Assembly (NCBI GenBank): GCA_902797675.1
Contig: CADBTR010000145.1
Location: forward strand, 1 to 40,057
Source: an uncultured Lachnospiraceae bacterium
Lineage (GTDB): Bacteria > Bacillota > Clostridia > Lachnospirales > Lachnospiraceae
Length of the DNA: 40,057 nucleotides
Reading direction: 5' to 3'
This document shows positions 39,819-40,057 of this stretch, piece after piece. A model generated the notes under the pieces. It was not told the DNA's origin. It was given only the letters and a program-made list of their open reading frames with translations, and did no database searches. A program made the position numbers and the translations under genes. Position 1 is the stretch's first letter. Each line of letters starts with the position of its first letter.

Positions 39819-40015
39819 AAAAATTATGTTTTGTGACTGCTGCAAGATCAGAATACGGATTGTTGAAATGGTTAATGCATGATGTGAGGGAATCAAAGGA
39901 ATTCCAGTTGCAACTGGTCGTGACAGGCGGACATTTGCTGGAAGAACAGGGGCATACGATCGATCAGATTCTTGAACGGCACTCCGATTCAATCTCCCAC
40001 CTCTATAGGTGGTGA
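39815..40015 (+). pseudogene. legG: Truncated legG/neuC (UDP/GDP-sugar hydrolysing 2-epimerase), N-terminal fragment
   Basis: GTG at 39815 overlaps the legF stop by 4 bases. The first 54 or so residues (FVTAARSEYGLLKWLM ... LQLVVTGGHLLEEQGHTIDQILE) are a normal LegG/NeuC N-terminus, a family of about 380 residues that hydrolyses and epimerises the nucleotide sugar before the synthase LegI. After about 39975 the frame changes to unrelated residues and stops at 40013-40015 inside a repeat-rich stretch. Either an element has been inserted here, or the rest of the gene resumes outside the window. In either case this copy is not continuous within view. Confidence 0.75.
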
Positions 40016-40057
40016 GTAAAGAAAGGAAACTTACGTAGGTGGGAGTTTGAATCTCCG
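39986..40057 (-). mobile_element. Probable end of an IS200/IS605-type element
   Basis: GATTCAATCTCCCACCT (39986-40002) recurs inverted at 40037-40053 with 16 of 17 positions complementary. Inside is a hairpin CCACCT-CTAT-AGGTGG (39997-40012). Subterminal hairpins of this sort without a classic terminal inverted repeat are typical of IS200/IS605 and TnpB-carrying elements, whose right end also forms the 3' end of a guide RNA. Read on the minus strand the hairpin would be followed by GAGATTGAATC and then legG. The transposase lies outside the window; the element type and strand are inferred. Confidence 0.45.

Noticed and set aside
1-40057. tRNA, rRNA and CRISPR arrays
   Set aside because: No cloverleaf with a T-loop, no rRNA signature and no regularly spaced repeats were seen on either strand.

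Overview
The window looks like the chromosome of a motile, spore-forming, anaerobic Firmicute of the Lachnospiraceae type (Roseburia/Eubacterium/Butyrivibrio-like; genus not determinable by eye). Evidence: strong AGGAGG ribosome binding sites, low-to-moderate GC, a reverse rubrerythrin, a dockerin-tailed CotH protein, SpoIIID, and flagellar gene orders shared with Bacillus subtilis (spoIIID-mbl-flhO-flhP; comFC-yvyF-flgM-flgN-flgK-flgL-fliW-csrA-hag).

Layout. 1-9.2 kb is mixed housekeeping and cell surface: a minus-strand reverse rubrerythrin, a trigger-factor-like PPIase lipoprotein, a DEAD-box RNA helicase, an MBOAT O-acyltransferase with an SGNH-like partner that carries Cys at the usual Ser position, and a minus-strand secreted CotH-dockerin protein. 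9.35-11.8 kb is a probable heat-shock operon (CIRCE, Hsp20, an unknown protein, a spore photoproduct lyase-family radical SAM enzyme) converging on spoIIID. 11.8-12.3 kb is a 520-base non-coding stretch packed with inverted repeats. 12.3-15.5 kb is mbl plus flagellar rod genes. 15.5-18.9 kb carries recD2, comFC and yvyF. 19-29.6 kb is the late flagellar cluster: flgM behind a sigma-28 promoter, flgN, two tandem flgK paralogues, flgL, fliW, csrA, flaG, fliD, fliS and a FliT-position chaperone. 29.6-30.86 kb holds a decayed flagellin remnant and then the intact flagellin gene, whose leader has CsrA-type GGA hairpins. 30.9-40 kb is a flagellin glycosylation island: a small unknown gene, a Maf glycosyltransferase, a glycosyltransferase-FkbM methyltransferase fusion, and legionaminic-acid genes legB, legC, ptmE, legF and a truncated legG.

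How it works together. FlgM/sigma-28 should time late flagellar genes; FliW-CsrA should tune flagellin translation through the hag leader; FliS, FlgN and the FliT-like protein should chaperone filament, junction and cap proteins; Maf and the Leg genes should add a nonulosonic acid to flagellin. At the right edge legG is cut by sequence resembling a terminus of an IS200/IS605-type element, which may break or reroute the pathway.

I saw no tRNA, rRNA or CRISPR array. No wholly new multi-gene system is evident. The most unusual items are the structured spoIIID-mbl gap, the flagellin remnant, the CIRCE-linked photolyase operon with its unknown middle gene, and the interrupted legG.
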